DNA of 64,000 nucleotides from JAXLWB01 sp046328715 (GCA_046328715.1 JAXLWB010000026.1:73510-137509); one strand, 5' to 3'; positions 26,232 through 37,292 are shown, counted from the stretch's first letter. The notes: generated from the sequence alone by a model not told the origin. Numbers and translations are program-made.

Positions 26232-27020
26232 TTACCTTGTCATCTTAGCACCCCTTGTGGCTTCCCAATGACTATAGACAGTATCAAACTTGCTCCAAGG
26301 CAGGCTGGAGGTACGTAGACGGAAAAGGGTATAAAGGGCTTTATAGATTTCACGTTTGCTGATCTTGCTGGTGCCTTCAGTGCGGTTGATATAGAAGATC
26401 GGCACCTCAGTACACAGAAAGCCAGCACGTTGACATCGGTAGGCCATTTCAATCAAGAAGCTATAGCCACTGCTAAAGATCGAATCGAGTTCGATCGTCT
26501 CTAAAACAGTACGGCGATAGCACCGAAAGCCGGCTGTACAATCGTGAATCGTGATACGTAGAAAGAGTCGTGCCAGTGAGTTGGCACCATAGCTAAGTAT
26601 GCGCAAACCTAGTCCGCGACCTGCCATGCCGCCGCCTTGTACATAGCGGCTGCCAACGACCAAGTCGTAGCCGCTTTCAGCCTTATCAATCAAGGAGGGC
26701 AAACTGGCCGGATCGTGACTAAAATCGGCGTCCATCGTGCAGAGATATTGGTAGCCACGTTCCAGCCCACAGTGGAAACCAGCGATATAGGCGGTACCCA
26801 GGCCGAGCTTGCCAGCACGATGAAGCACACTCACCCCGCCGTCGCGGCTAGCCAAGTGATCAGCAATTTCACCTGTGCCGTCAGGTGAACAATCATCCAC
26901 AACCAAAACGTGGATATCGTTGGGCAACGAACGAAGTTGCGTCACGAGACGCTCCAAATTCTCACGTTCGTTGTAAGTGGGTACAATGACTAAGGCTTGA
27001 CCGCTCCACGATGTTGTCAT
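26232..27020 (-). CDS. Polyprenol monophosphomannose synthase, DPM1-like (GT2)
   Basis: A 262-residue family 2 glycosyltransferase. VIVPTYNERENLERLV at residues 12-27, VVDDCSPDGTGEIAD at about 40-54, the metal-binding DADFSHDP at about 97-104, VGSRYVQGG at about 121-129, and FRCYRR plus SGYSFLIEMAYR later all match DPM1-type enzymes, which transfer mannose (or glucose) from a GDP/UDP sugar to polyprenyl phosphate. No C-terminal membrane domain is present, so it is the short soluble form. Its product is the donor for GT-C and DUF2723-type transferases such as those on both sides. The start has no Shine-Dalgarno; a TATAAT box 8 nt upstream suggests a leaderless message. Confidence 0.93.
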   Translation of the reverse strand: MTTSWSGQALVIVPTYNERENLERLVTQLRSLPNDIHVLVVDDCSPDGTGEIADHLASRDGGVSVLHRAGKLGLGTAYIAGFHCGLERGYQYLCTMDADFSHDPASLPSLIDKAESGYDLVVGSRYVQGGGMAGRGLGLRILSYGANSLARLFLRITIHDCTAGFRCYRRTVLETIELDSIFSSGYSFLIEMAYRCQRAGFLCTEVPIFYINRTEGTSKISKREIYKALYTLFRLRTSSLPWSKFDTVYSHWEATRGAKMTR

Positions 27021-27028
27021 AAGGCGAT

Positions 27029-27034
27029 ATTATA
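27029..27034 (-). promoter_or_regulatory. TATAAT box just before the DPM1-like start
   Basis: On the minus strand TATAAT ends 8 nt before the ATG at 27018-27020, so transcription would begin within about 2 nt of the start codon. No clear -35 box is visible. This would give a leaderless transcript, in keeping with the missing ribosome site. Confidence 0.4.
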
Positions 27035-27098
27035 CAAGATTAAAACACCTGGTACACCATTTGAACTATCCTGAACTGATTTATTCAACGATACCGTA

Positions 27099-29084
<1,986 letters not shown>

Positions 29085-29103
29085 GAGTGTCGTTCTAAAA
29101 TAT

Positions 29104-29139
29104 AATGAATGGCGAGCGATTTGTCGCTCGCCATTCATT
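29104..29139. terminator. Hairpin between convergent genes
   Basis: Perfect 16-bp arms (AATGAATGGCGAGCGA and TCGCTCGCCATTCATT) with a 4-nt loop between the DUF2723 gene and gyrB, whose ends face each other. Probably a two-way terminator, though T-tracts are poor. Confidence 0.7.
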
Positions 29140-29149
29140 GGCAATCCTT

Positions 29150-31096
29150 CTAAATATCCAATTTCGCCTGATTGGCATGGGTGGTGATAAAGCGACGACG
29201 TGGAGCGACTTCGTTGCCCATCAGCATGTCAAAGGTACGGTCGGCTTCGGCAGCATCTTCGACGCTGACCAGTTTGATGGTACGGTTCTCCGGGTTCATC
29301 GTGGTTTCCCAGAGTTGCTCGTCATTCATTTCACCCAGACCCTTGTAGCGCTGCTCGATCTTGACGTTTTCTTCACCCAGTTTCTTCTTCATCTCTTCCA
29401 GCGCCTTGTCGTCAAAGACATATTCTTGTGACTTCTTGGCTTTGCCATTTTCCTGGCGGGTCGTTCCCACCCGATAGAGCGGCGGTTGGGCAATGAAAAG
29501 ATGGCCATTGGCAACCATCGGCTCCATATAGCGGAAGAAGAAGGTCAGCAGCAGCGTGCGAATGTGGCTTCCATCGACGTCAGCGTCAGTCATCAGGAAG
29601 ATGCGGTGATAGCGCAACCCGCTGAGATCAAAACTTTCGCCGATGTTGGTGCCTAGGGCGGTGATCAACGCCTGAATCTCTTTATTGGCAAGCGCCTTGT
29701 CCAAGCTTGTCTTTTCAATATTGAGGATCTTGCCACGCAAGGGCAGAATCGCCTGGAAGCGTCGGTCACGCCCTTGCTTGGCGGTACCGCCAGCGCTGTC
29801 ACCTTCGACGATATAGATTTCGCATTCCTTGGGGTCACGGCTCGAACAATCGGCCAGTTTGCCCGGCAGGGTCATACTTTCAAGTGCGCTCTTGCGATAG
29901 ACCAGGTCACGGGCGGCTTTGGCGGCTTCGCGAGCACGCAGAGCAGTACGACACTTTTCAAAGATCGCCTTGGCGTCCTTGGGGCTCTCCTCCAACCACT
30001 TGCCCATCGCTTCGGCAATTGCACTTTCCACATGGTAACGAACTTCGTTGTTGAGCAGCTTGAGCTTATTCTGGCCTTCAAATTGCGGCTCGACCACTTT
30101 GACGGAGACAATCGCCGTCATCCCTTGGCGAGTATCTTCGCCTGTGAAGTTCTCATCCTTGTCCTTAAACCAGCCTTGCTTACGGCCATAATCGTTGATC
30201 AACCGCGTAACCGCTGTGCGCAGACCGGTCAAGTGACTGCCGCCATCGGGCGTATTGATGGTGTTGGCGAAGGCAAAGACCGAATCGGAGTAACTGTCGG
30301 TATATTGAATGGCGGCTTCAACGTGCGTCGTCTCCACATCCAAATCTACGTAGATCGGCTGATGGAGTACTTCACGATTCTTGTTGAGATACTGCACAAA
30401 GGACTTCACGCCACCTTCAAAATGAAAGTTCATCTCGCGTGGTTCTTCGGGTCGCTCGTCGATGAAACAGAAGTCGATGCCACGAGTCAAAAAGGCCATC
30501 TCGCGGAACCGAGTCACCAGCGTGTCCCAATTGTACTCAAGCACTTGAAAAATGGTATCGTCGCGCAAGAAGGTCTGTGTTGTACCTGTATTACCAGCTT
30601 CGCAGGTGCCGACCACATCAACGCCAGACACTGGAACACCGCGCTCAAAACGCTGGCGATAGACCTTACCACCACGGCGAACCTTTGTCTCCATCCAAGT
30701 GCTCAGTGCATTGACCGCGCTGACACCGACGCCATGCAGACCGCCGGAGACCTTGTAACCGCCGCCGCCGAATTTACCACCAGCGTGCAACTTGGTCATT
30801 ACCACGGTGACAGCTGGCATCCCCGTCTGCTTCTGAATATCCACCGGGATACCTGCGCCATTGTCCTCGACCGAGACACTCTCGTCTTTATGGATTGTCA
30901 CCTTAATACGGTCACAACGTCCCTGCATCGCCTCGTCGATTGAATTATCGACGACTTCGTAGACCATGTGGTGCAAAGCTTTGGCATCAGTGCCGCCAAT
31001 GTACATACCGGGGCGGCGGCGCACAGCCTCCAAACCTTCCAACACCTGAATTTGATCGGCTCCATAGCCAACTGTTTTGTCTAGTTCATTCGCCAT
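29150..31096 (-). CDS. gyrB: DNA gyrase subunit B
   Basis: A 648-residue ATPase subunit of type IIA topoisomerase. The GHKL ATP site is visible as EVVDNSIDEA (about 45-54), DNGAGIPV (about 78-85) and GGLHGVGVSAVNALS (about 118-132). The TOPRIM domain has EGDSAGGTAKQGRDR (about 430-444) with PLRGKILN, and the metal-binding DADVDGSHI. The C-terminal GLGEMNDEQLWETTM stretch is standard. Length and domain order fit GyrB; ParE cannot be wholly excluded by eye, but QTFLRDDTIFQ and the C-terminus fit GyrB better. GAGGT lies before the ATG. It follows a membrane-protein gene by 22 bp and is probably co-transcribed with it; recF and dnaN are not nearby. Confidence 0.94.
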   Translation of the reverse strand: MANELDKTVGYGADQIQVLEGLEAVRRRPGMYIGGTDAKALHHMVYEVVDNSIDEAMQGRCDRIKVTIHKDESVSVEDNGAGIPVDIQKQTGMPAVTVVMTKLHAGGKFGGGGYKVSGGLHGVGVSAVNALSTWMETKVRRGGKVYRQRFERGVPVSGVDVVGTCEAGNTGTTQTFLRDDTIFQVLEYNWDTLVTRFREMAFLTRGIDFCFIDERPEEPREMNFHFEGGVKSFVQYLNKNREVLHQPIYVDLDVETTHVEAAIQYTDSYSDSVFAFANTINTPDGGSHLTGLRTAVTRLINDYGRKQGWFKDKDENFTGEDTRQGMTAIVSVKVVEPQFEGQNKLKLLNNEVRYHVESAIAEAMGKWLEESPKDAKAIFEKCRTALRAREAAKAARDLVYRKSALESMTLPGKLADCSSRDPKECEIYIVEGDSAGGTAKQGRDRRFQAILPLRGKILNIEKTSLDKALANKEIQALITALGTNIGESFDLSGLRYHRIFLMTDADVDGSHIRTLLLTFFFRYMEPMVANGHLFIAQPPLYRVGTTRQENGKAKKSQEYVFDDKALEEMKKKLGEENVKIEQRYKGLGEMNDEQLWETTMNPENRTIKLVSVEDAAEADRTFDMLMGNEVAPRRRFITTHANQAKLDI

Positions 31097-31118
31097 GTCT
31101 TACCTCAAGTTACAGTTC

Positions 31119-32090
31119 CTAAATTTCAAACTCACCCGTCACCTGTTTGCCTTCTACCAACAGGATACGGGAACGATAGAAGATGAGCAGTGCCATCGCC
31201 AACCCTGTGCCAATGAAGGCATTGAGCAGGATAGCGGCAATCAAACCAATCGGGGGCTGGAATGTTGTGAGATCGACCAACAAAATCGAAAAGCCCACCT
31301 CAATCAAGAGACTCACCAATACAAAGCCCAATACCGACCAAAAGTTATGCTGTACAAGTCGTAAGCTCTGCCGAATGGCAGCCGAAATGGAAAGGTCATC
31401 CATAATGATGGCTGCCACCATAAAGTAAAGATAGATAAAAACCAGAAGATCGAGCCCGCTCCCAATCGCGGTAAAACCGAGCAGCATACCTGGCAAAATC
31501 AACATCAACAGACTTGCAATAATGCTCAATGGAATAATAAGTGCAATCAATGCCACCATGCCGAGGGTTACAAAAATTAGGATTCGGCCCCAGTGCCGAA
31601 ACGTATTAACAATAAAGGTACCCATTGAAACCGGCTTGGCTGCCCCACCAATCGGCAACGAGCGTGCCAACAACGATAGATAGAGAACGCCGATCCATAA
31701 ACCGATTACGGTTAACCCAATCAACAAACCGATCATAGCGACGGGTGACTGGACTTGGATAATGTTGCCTACCGTACCTTGTTCGGTAATCGGCAAGATC
31801 GTTGGCACATGAAACAGTCGTTGCGAGGCTAGAGCATAGAAGAGATTAGTATTCTTGCCTAAGGCGGCCATCTGTTCTGCTGCTGATTCCACAACCGAGC
31901 TAAAATCAGCAGGCAATTCAGTCTGCTTACTGAGGCCTAAATACCAAGTGGCAAAATTCTGCATCAAAACTTCAATACTCAGCCTAGGTCCCAACCAAAA
32001 GAAGAGATCGAGCAATAGCGGAACAAGCAGCAGATCCAGCCTGCGCGCCAAAAAACGATACCCAGCCGAAAGACTATCAATCACTCGCAT
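31119..32090 (-). CDS. Multi-pass membrane protein of unknown function
   Basis: A 323-residue protein with about six membrane helices. The N-terminal MRVIDSLSAGYRFLARRLDL looks like a surface helix before the first membrane span, an arrangement seen in DUF- and GPDPase-memb-like proteins, where a similar SAxRxSLRLVQHNFWSVLG repeat-like segment also occurs (here at about 237-256). There are no catalytic motifs. It is upstream of gyrB in the same direction, 22 bp away. A weak promoter candidate (TTCAAT, 17-bp spacer, TAAAAT) lies directly upstream of the ATG. Nothing in the sequence links its role to DNA supercoiling. Confidence 0.75.
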   Translation of the reverse strand: MRVIDSLSAGYRFLARRLDLLLVPLLLDLFFWLGPRLSIEVLMQNFATWYLGLSKQTELPADFSSVVESAAEQMAALGKNTNLFYALASQRLFHVPTILPITEQGTVGNIIQVQSPVAMIGLLIGLTVIGLWIGVLYLSLLARSLPIGGAAKPVSMGTFIVNTFRHWGRILIFVTLGMVALIALIIPLSIIASLLMLILPGMLLGFTAIGSGLDLLVFIYLYFMVAAIIMDDLSISAAIRQSLRLVQHNFWSVLGFVLVSLLIEVGFSILLVDLTTFQPPIGLIAAILLNAFIGTGLAMALLIFYRSRILLVEGKQVTGEFEI

Positions 32091-32150
32091 AATCTATGGA
32101 ATTTTACCACAGATATTGAAAAAATTGAAGTTTCTGGAACATCCGTTCGC

Positions 32151-32222
32151 GTTAGTGAGAGTAGTGAATTGCGAATTGTGCGTTGCGGATAAACTCACCA
32201 CTTGTCACTCGTCACCCGCTTC
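32151..32222. repeat. GTGAGAGTAGTGAATTGCG.../CACTTGTCACTCGTCACCC word repeat
   Basis: Imperfect inverted arms upstream of murA, same general type as other word-repeat palindromes. Confidence 0.4.
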
Positions 32223-32247
32223 GGTTTCATCGTTAGACAGTCTGAAT

Positions 32248-32277
32248 TTTGTCCAACAATCTGATTGCCCGTTATGC
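32248..32277 (+). promoter_or_regulatory. Candidate promoter for murA
   Basis: TTGTCC at 32248-32253, an 18-bp spacer and TATGCT at 32272-32277. The -35 match is weak. Confidence 0.35.
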
Positions 32278-32330
32278 TAAATGTAAGCGACAAGCAATAG
32301 ATTAGTGAAGAGTTAAAAAAGGAACAAAAT

Positions 32331-32413
32331 GGCTGCGTTGCAGCAGGAGAAAGTAACGCGCTGCTACTCTGCAACTTTTCAACTCTGTCACCTGCAACTT
32401 TGCAACCTGCAAC
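32331..32413. repeat. TTGCAGCAGG/CCTGCAACTTTGCAACCTGC word repeat
   Basis: A run of GCAAC/CTGCAA words related to the palindrome at 22324-22408. It occupies the murA leader up to about 25 nt before the ATG. Confidence 0.5.
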
Positions 32414-32437
32414 TCTTATCCAAAGGACTTTACACAC

Positions 32438-33751
32438 ATGGCTTCTTTCGTCATCGAAGGAGGAAACCCGATTCGGGGCTCAATTCGACCGATCGGGAAC
32501 AAAAATGCAGCGCTGCCGCTGCTCTCCGCTTGCCTGCTCACAGATGAGCCGGTGACTTTGCATAATTTGCCGCTGATTGGCGATGTACAAACGCTACTCA
32601 AAATCCTGGCACAACTCGGCGTGGAAATCAATCTGCACGGCAACAGTGCCACACTTTGTGCGCGCCAGGTACGCTCAGCGACGCCGGATGCGCGCCTCTT
32701 TGGCCAAATCCGTGGCGGCCTCACCTTGATGGGACCGCTACTTGCTCGTTTTCATCACTTTGCAGTGGATACCGCCGCTGGCGGCGATGACATCGGTCGC
32801 CGCCGCATCGATACACACTTGCAGGTCTTTGATGCAATGGGAGCCACTTTCAAGAGCAACGGCAAGTTTGAATTGCGCAGCGAAGGCCGTCTGCGTGGGC
32901 GTGACATCTTGATGGACGAAGCCTCTGTGACTGCCACGGAAAACGGGGTGATGGCCGCAGCGCTGGCAAAGGGCACCACTATCCTGCGCAATGCAGCCAG
33001 TGAGCCCCACGTCCAGGATGTCTGCAATCTACTGGTCAAAATGGGCTGCAAAATCGATGGCATCGGCAGCAACATGTTGACCATTCAAGGTGTGGATCAA
33101 CTGCGAGGTGCAGAATTCACCGTTGGACCCGATTTTGTCGAGATCGGCAGCTTTATCGGGTTGGGAGCAATTACCAAGGGTGAAGTGCGCATTCAAGGGG
33201 TTGTGCCCGAACATCTGCGTATGATGCAGGTTGTTTTTGGCGATCGCCTGGGGGTTCGTATGCATTTGGAGCATGACCCTGCTGCGGAAGAAGCGCTCGC
33301 CCACACGCTGGTCGTCGAAGCCGAGCAGGATCTCTCAATCAAGCCCGACTTTGGCGGCGCTGTGCCTAAGATTGACGACGCCCCCTGGCCTGCCTTCCCA
33401 CCCGACGTGATGAGTATCGCCGTCGTCACGGCAACACAGTCCAAAGGCACGGTAGTGATCCACGAAAAGATGTACGAGAGCCGACTGTACTTTGTGGATA
33501 AGCTGATTGCGATGGGGGCACAGATTATTTTGTGCGATCCTCACCGCGCTGTAATTGTGGGTCCTCGCAAACTGGTTGGCGCGCCGGTCAGCAGCCCTGA
33601 CATCCGCGCCGGCATGGCGCTTGTCCTCGCTGCCCTCGCCGCCGAAGGCAAAACCACCATCGGCAACGTCGAGCAGATTGACCGCGGCTACGAGAAGATT
33701 GATGAGAAGCTGCGGACGTTGGGGGCGAAGATTGAACGGGTGTCAAACTAA
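32438..33751 (+). CDS. murA: UDP-N-acetylglucosamine 1-carboxyvinyltransferase (MurA) with Asp in place of the fosfomycin cysteine
   Basis: A 437-residue enzyme for the first committed step of peptidoglycan synthesis (UDP-GlcNAc plus phosphoenolpyruvate). K22 and N23 in GNKNAALPLLSACLLTDE match the family, as do the LRASAS-like DIRAGMALVLAALAAEG and the terminal IDRGYEKIDEKLRTLGAKIERV. In the mobile loop, the E. coli sequence GGCTIGARPVDLH (Cys115) is GGDDIGRRRIDTH here, with D117 at the Cys position. Enzymes with Asp there (mycobacteria, chlamydia) are active but not alkylated by fosfomycin. An insertion of about 25 residues relative to E. coli is present at about residues 284-310. AAAGGA precedes the ATG. 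It could be a MurA-like paralogue, but every other key residue agrees. Confidence 0.93.
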   Translation: MASFVIEGGNPIRGSIRPIGNKNAALPLLSACLLTDEPVTLHNLPLIGDVQTLLKILAQLGVEINLHGNSATLCARQVRSATPDARLFGQIRGGLTLMGPLLARFHHFAVDTAAGGDDIGRRRIDTHLQVFDAMGATFKSNGKFELRSEGRLRGRDILMDEASVTATENGVMAAALAKGTTILRNAASEPHVQDVCNLLVKMGCKIDGIGSNMLTIQGVDQLRGAEFTVGPDFVEIGSFIGLGAITKGEVRIQGVVPEHLRMMQVVFGDRLGVRMHLEHDPAAEEALAHTLVVEAEQDLSIKPDFGGAVPKIDDAPWPAFPPDVMSIAVVTATQSKGTVVIHEKMYESRLYFVDKLIAMGAQIILCDPHRAVIVGPRKLVGAPVSSPDIRAGMALVLAALAAEGKTTIGNVEQIDRGYEKIDEKLRTLGAKIERVSN

Positions 33752-33753
33752 AA

Positions 33754-33798
33754 CAGTGCCTGGTAATTGGGTAGTTACCAGGCACTGAGCAATTTTTT
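33754..33798 (+). terminator. Rho-independent terminator after murA
   Basis: A 13-bp stem (CAGTGCCTGGTAA with TTACCAGGCACTG), an 8-nt loop, then AGCAATTTTTT. The minus-strand lipoprotein gene ends 20 bp further on, so it may work for both. Confidence 0.85.
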
Positions 33799-33817
33799 CC
33801 GTATTCTTCAAAGAATT

Positions 33818-34105
33818 TTAGGGCTTACTTCCGCTGGTCATAGTATCCGTCATCATCATGGTGTCAGTCATGGCGTGACCGTTGGTCATCATTGTGTCCG
33901 TCATCATCATCGTGTCAGTCATTGCATGACCGTCTGTCATCATCGTATCCGTCATCATCATGGTGTCAGTCATGGCATGGTTGGCGTCCATCGTTTGTTC
34001 TTTCATACCGTTGTCGCCGCTCATGGCGTGATCGGTCATCGGCATACAAGCAGCAATACTAAACAACAGAATGCCCGCAACGGCAAGGGTAAGTAGTCGT
34101 TTCAT
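33818..34105 (-). CDS. Small Met/His-rich repeat lipoprotein
   Basis: A 95-residue protein: lipoprotein signal MKRLLTLAVAGILLFSIAAC with the Cys at residue 20, then a mature part of about 75 residues made almost wholly of Met, Thr, Asp, His, Ala and Gly. The unit HAMTDTMMMTDTMMT(D/N)G is present nearly three times and contains MTDTM pentads. Met- and His-rich repeats of this kind occur in periplasmic copper- or silver-binding proteins; binding here is inference. It may be of the pentapeptide MXKDX/MXDT-like group. The DNA repeats too (units of about 51 bp), and the frame has no stop across it. A Shine-Dalgarno-like AGTGAGAA lies before the ATG. No other metal gene is close by. Confidence 0.7.
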   Translation of the reverse strand: MKRLLTLAVAGILLFSIAACMPMTDHAMSGDNGMKEQTMDANHAMTDTMMMTDTMMTDGHAMTDTMMMTDTMMTNGHAMTDTMMMTDTMTSGSKP

Positions 34106-34223
34106 GATTAAATTCTCACTTTTTTGGTTGTGAAGGTTGATTTAGGACAGACATCCAGAGGATAGCTGGGGCAGATTGTGAAGAGGTAACGAAGATATTA
34201 CAAAAGAATGAACGACAAAATTA

Positions 34224-34271
34224 CACTCGTCATTGGTAATTGCGTAAGTACGCAATTACCAATGACGAGTG
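34224..34271. repeat. 23-bp palindrome CACTCGTCATTGGTAATTGC...
   Basis: A near-perfect 23-bp inverted repeat with a 2-nt centre, downstream of the GH5-like gene on the minus strand. It may end that transcript. Confidence 0.65.
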
Positions 34272-34314
34272 ATAAACCAAACTCATCATCACAGCTAAAG
34301 CTTTCCTACTGCTT

Positions 34315-37227
34315 CTACCTCATCACCAGCGGCAGATAGAGTTCGGTCATCGGACTCACCGTGCTGGTAGCCTCCGGCGTAGCTGTTTGATCCGGCGTGT
34401 TGGTGGCGGTTGGTGTTGACACTAGTGTAGCAGTTGCTATGAGAGTCGCTGTGCTAGACGAAGTCGGCGTCGCTGTAGTCGTTGGTTGTGGCGTCAAGGT
34501 CGGGGTTGCGCTGAGCGTGGGCAGCGTGGTTGAGGTTGCCGTAGCGGTTGGCTGCGGGGTGAAGGTGGGAGTCGAAGTGAAGGTAGGCAATGTGACGGGC
34601 GTCGCGGTAGCTGTCGGTGTGGCAGTGGCATTCGGACCAGCCTGAAGTGCCAGCTTGACCGCAAAATCGTCCATCAAGTTGGTTACAACGATAGTCACTT
34701 CACCCTGCGCCGTGCTATTGACAAGTTCGCTGGCGATGGGTTGGCCTTGATAGGTGTCCCAACGCTCCAGTTGATAGGTGCTGTTCGCTTGCAGACCGGA
34801 AATTGTCACCGTGCCAGTTACGGGTGTAACCGTGTTGTCGATGACGCGCTTCCAGGTATGGTTGGCGTTGGCGATCCAGAGGTGGACATGGGCAGCAGGG
34901 CCATTGCCACTATCCTTTTGTCCCCAAGCACGCAACGGTGCATCGGCGGGCATAATTTGGGCAGCGGCATCCCAGTAAAGCCCGTTGCTCAACGGCACAT
35001 TCTGGATAAAGTCATAGTAGCGCTTATAGATCGGATGCAGATCGACGTTGTCGTAGGCAATATGGTAAGAAGTTCCCCAGTAAGCCTCCATCAACCCCGC
35101 GTAGTTGATACCACCCCAGATGAAGTTGTGTAACCAAATCCCTTGCTTATCCTGGCGAATTTCGGCGCTGAGTGGTGTGTAATTCTGCTCGGTAAAGCCG
35201 ATTTCGCCACGTAAAACGGGTTTGTTGGCACCGGTCGGCTGCTGGGCACCGTATTCCAGGCTGCGGGCATAGGTCGCCAGCGCCGAGTCGTAGAAGTTGG
35301 GATCGGCCAAGCAGTAGCCGCCGCAGCCGCCCGTGTTGGTCGGATTTTTAGGAATGTACTGATGAATGTTGACATAATCGACATTCGGATAAGCGGGATT
35401 GGCCCAAAAGCTGTCGCGTGGATAGGAGTGCCAGAACGACGTGGTGATCATGTGCGCATTCGGATGGTCGTAGGTACAAGGTTGCTGATCACCTGCACCA
35501 ATTGCCACGCCAAAGACGCGACAATGCATATACTTGCCGAACTCATCGACTAGGTTATAAACACGGCTGCTATTGGGGTCGGCCTCATTCATCAATTCCC
35601 AGGAGTGAATGGCGGTCGAGTAGCCCCAGCGAGCCTGCAAATAGCGCCACCACGCCTGTTGCAGCCAGCGCGTCTTAGTCACGTTACGAAAATCACCGTA
35701 AAAGTAATCGATATTCTCGCCACCCAACTGTCCCTGCTCGTTGTAAGATTGTAGAAAACGTTCCCCTTTTTCCAGAATCACGGGGCGCAGATAAACCCCA
35801 TTCTGCTCGGCCAGTTCAACCATTTTGTCAAAGGCGTAGGCGTTGCGCTGCCCCATGTAGAGGTGATAATCCATCGAACCCTTGTCCAAAACGTTCGGCC
35901 CGAGGTTGCCATTGCCCAGATCTTCCTGCAAGGCGACGTTGCTGACAAAGGCCAGCGGCGTCGTGCTGGCGTTGGCGGGGATATTTTCCAAGCGCATCTG
36001 CAATTCAGGCAGGAAGGAATTGTTGCCCGAAAACCAGGTGCGGGTCAGCGTCAGCCAGCCGCCGTCGATGCTGGTGTTGGTATCTTGTACGATCGGCGAT
36101 AACACCTGCCCCGAACCGGACTGACATTGCGTGCCCCAGCGCCAACCGCCTACGCTCAGCGCCAAACCGCAATCTGCCGCCCCGTTACAGGCGGCGGCGA
36201 TGCTCTCACCATAATAGCGTACACGAAGCTGATAAGTGGTATTGGGCTTGACCGCCGGTTTGCTCACTTGTTGATTGATAAACATACAGGAGTCAAAGTA
36301 CTCGTTGGCGGGCGAGCGCAATTGGATCACCCATTCGCTCTGGCTGTTGGCCGTGTCCCACGAGCCGTGCATACTGGTCGCTGGTACATTCGACGGGTAG
36401 TTCTGCTGCGCGCCGGTCCAGGGGTTCCAGGCCGAAGAGTAGATCGACCATTGGCTGAGCCAGAAGCGCGCCAGTTGCAGGCCATTGTCATGCATCTTTT
36501 GGAAGACGGGCTGATTGACCTGAATCGGGTTGAGCCATTCGGGTGCCCCAGCGGTGAGGTTGTAGCCAAGGGCAGGAAAGTAGGTGCCGTCGTCATACTC
36601 AAAGTAACGGCTATCATGCTGGCTGGTGCGTACAAAGCCGTGGCTGCTGGATGGAATGACAGCAAAGTTGCCGCTAACCGTTTGGGCGCTGCCACCTTGG
36701 TCGATGGCGGACAAGCGGTATTGCCAATTCCCGACCTGATTGGGGGCAAAACGTACCTTCCAGGCGTAATTGGCGGTGGGATAGATCCAATCCTGGTTCT
36801 CTTGCACTTGTTGGTCAAAGGCTTGGTAGTAAAAGGCGGGAACCGTGTAGACCGTCTGCCAGTTATCCGGCGTAAACTGCGCATCGACACTCACGCCAAG
36901 TTTGGCTTCTACGCCGGGAGGAGGCGACTCGTCGTAGGGCAGGTAGGGATTGCTGGCGCTGCTCTCCAGTTGAAAGCTGATTTCAAAACGAGCATAGGCA
37001 GGCATAACACCGTTGACATAGCTGGCGGCGTTGGTTGTGACATCATAGATACGAGGCACAGCCAAGGGTTGCTGAGTTTGCGCACGAGCTGCTTGCGGCC
37101 AAAGCAGGAAGCTTGCCCATAGCCAGACTAAAGCGAGGCACAGTACAAAAGATGTAAACTGTAAGTGCCACTTGGCACCCAGGATTGTGTTTTGCTGATT
37201 CTTTGTTAGGCTGGTTTGGAGTGGCAT
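34315..37227 (-). CDS. Secreted GH5-like glycoside hydrolase with C-terminal tail motif
   Basis: A 970-residue exported enzyme. A signal peptide ends near residue 50 (ARAQTQQ). A DUF5060-like beta domain follows (WKVRFAPNQVGNWQYRLSAI, about 128-147), then a TIM-barrel hydrolase starting FPALGYNLTAG with FQKMHDNGLQLARFWLSQW. The likely catalytic acid is E548 in WELMNEAD and the nucleophile E675 in LRGEIGFTEQ, the spacing expected for clan GH-A. A jelly-roll-like insert (residues 280-430, with CMFINQQ and LPELQMRLENI) resembles a carbohydrate-binding module. Thr-Pro-Ala linker repeats (about 855-950) lead to the tail ELYLPLVMR. The substrate, probably a beta-glycan, is not clear. A short AGGA lies before the ATG. 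Confidence 0.85.
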   Translation of the reverse strand: MPLQTSLTKNQQNTILGAKWHLQFTSFVLCLALVWLWASFLLWPQAARAQTQQPLAVPRIYDVTTNAASYVNGVMPAYARFEISFQLESSASNPYLPYDESPPPGVEAKLGVSVDAQFTPDNWQTVYTVPAFYYQAFDQQVQENQDWIYPTANYAWKVRFAPNQVGNWQYRLSAIDQGGSAQTVSGNFAVIPSSSHGFVRTSQHDSRYFEYDDGTYFPALGYNLTAGAPEWLNPIQVNQPVFQKMHDNGLQLARFWLSQWSIYSSAWNPWTGAQQNYPSNVPATSMHGSWDTANSQSEWVIQLRSPANEYFDSCMFINQQVSKPAVKPNTTYQLRVRYYGESIAAACNGAADCGLALSVGGWRWGTQCQSGSGQVLSPIVQDTNTSIDGGWLTLTRTWFSGNNSFLPELQMRLENIPANASTTPLAFVSNVALQEDLGNGNLGPNVLDKGSMDYHLYMGQRNAYAFDKMVELAEQNGVYLRPVILEKGERFLQSYNEQGQLGGENIDYFYGDFRNVTKTRWLQQAWWRYLQARWGYSTAIHSWELMNEADPNSSRVYNLVDEFGKYMHCRVFGVAIGAGDQQPCTYDHPNAHMITTSFWHSYPRDSFWANPAYPNVDYVNIHQYIPKNPTNTGGCGGYCLADPNFYDSALATYARSLEYGAQQPTGANKPVLRGEIGFTEQNYTPLSAEIRQDKQGIWLHNFIWGGINYAGLMEAYWGTSYHIAYDNVDLHPIYKRYYDFIQNVPLSNGLYWDAAAQIMPADAPLRAWGQKDSGNGPAAHVHLWIANANHTWKRVIDNTVTPVTGTVTISGLQANSTYQLERWDTYQGQPIASELVNSTAQGEVTIVVTNLMDDFAVKLALQAGPNATATPTATATPVTLPTFTSTPTFTPQPTATATSTTLPTLSATPTLTPQPTTTATPTSSSTATLIATATLVSTPTATNTPDQTATPEATSTVSPMTELYLPLVMR

Positions 37228-37292
37228 GATCCTGATCCGTAATCCTATTCGCTTTCTACTCTGGAAATTTCGACAGTAGCTACAAGAAATAT

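Noticed and set aside
29774..30943. 389-codon open frame antisense to gyrB
   Set aside because: Shadow of gyrB; composition explained by the coding strand.
33848..34000. Tandem DNA repeats resembling a CRISPR array
   Set aside because: Units are contiguous, about 51 bp, and encode the Met/His repeats of a lipoprotein in frame; there are no unique spacers.
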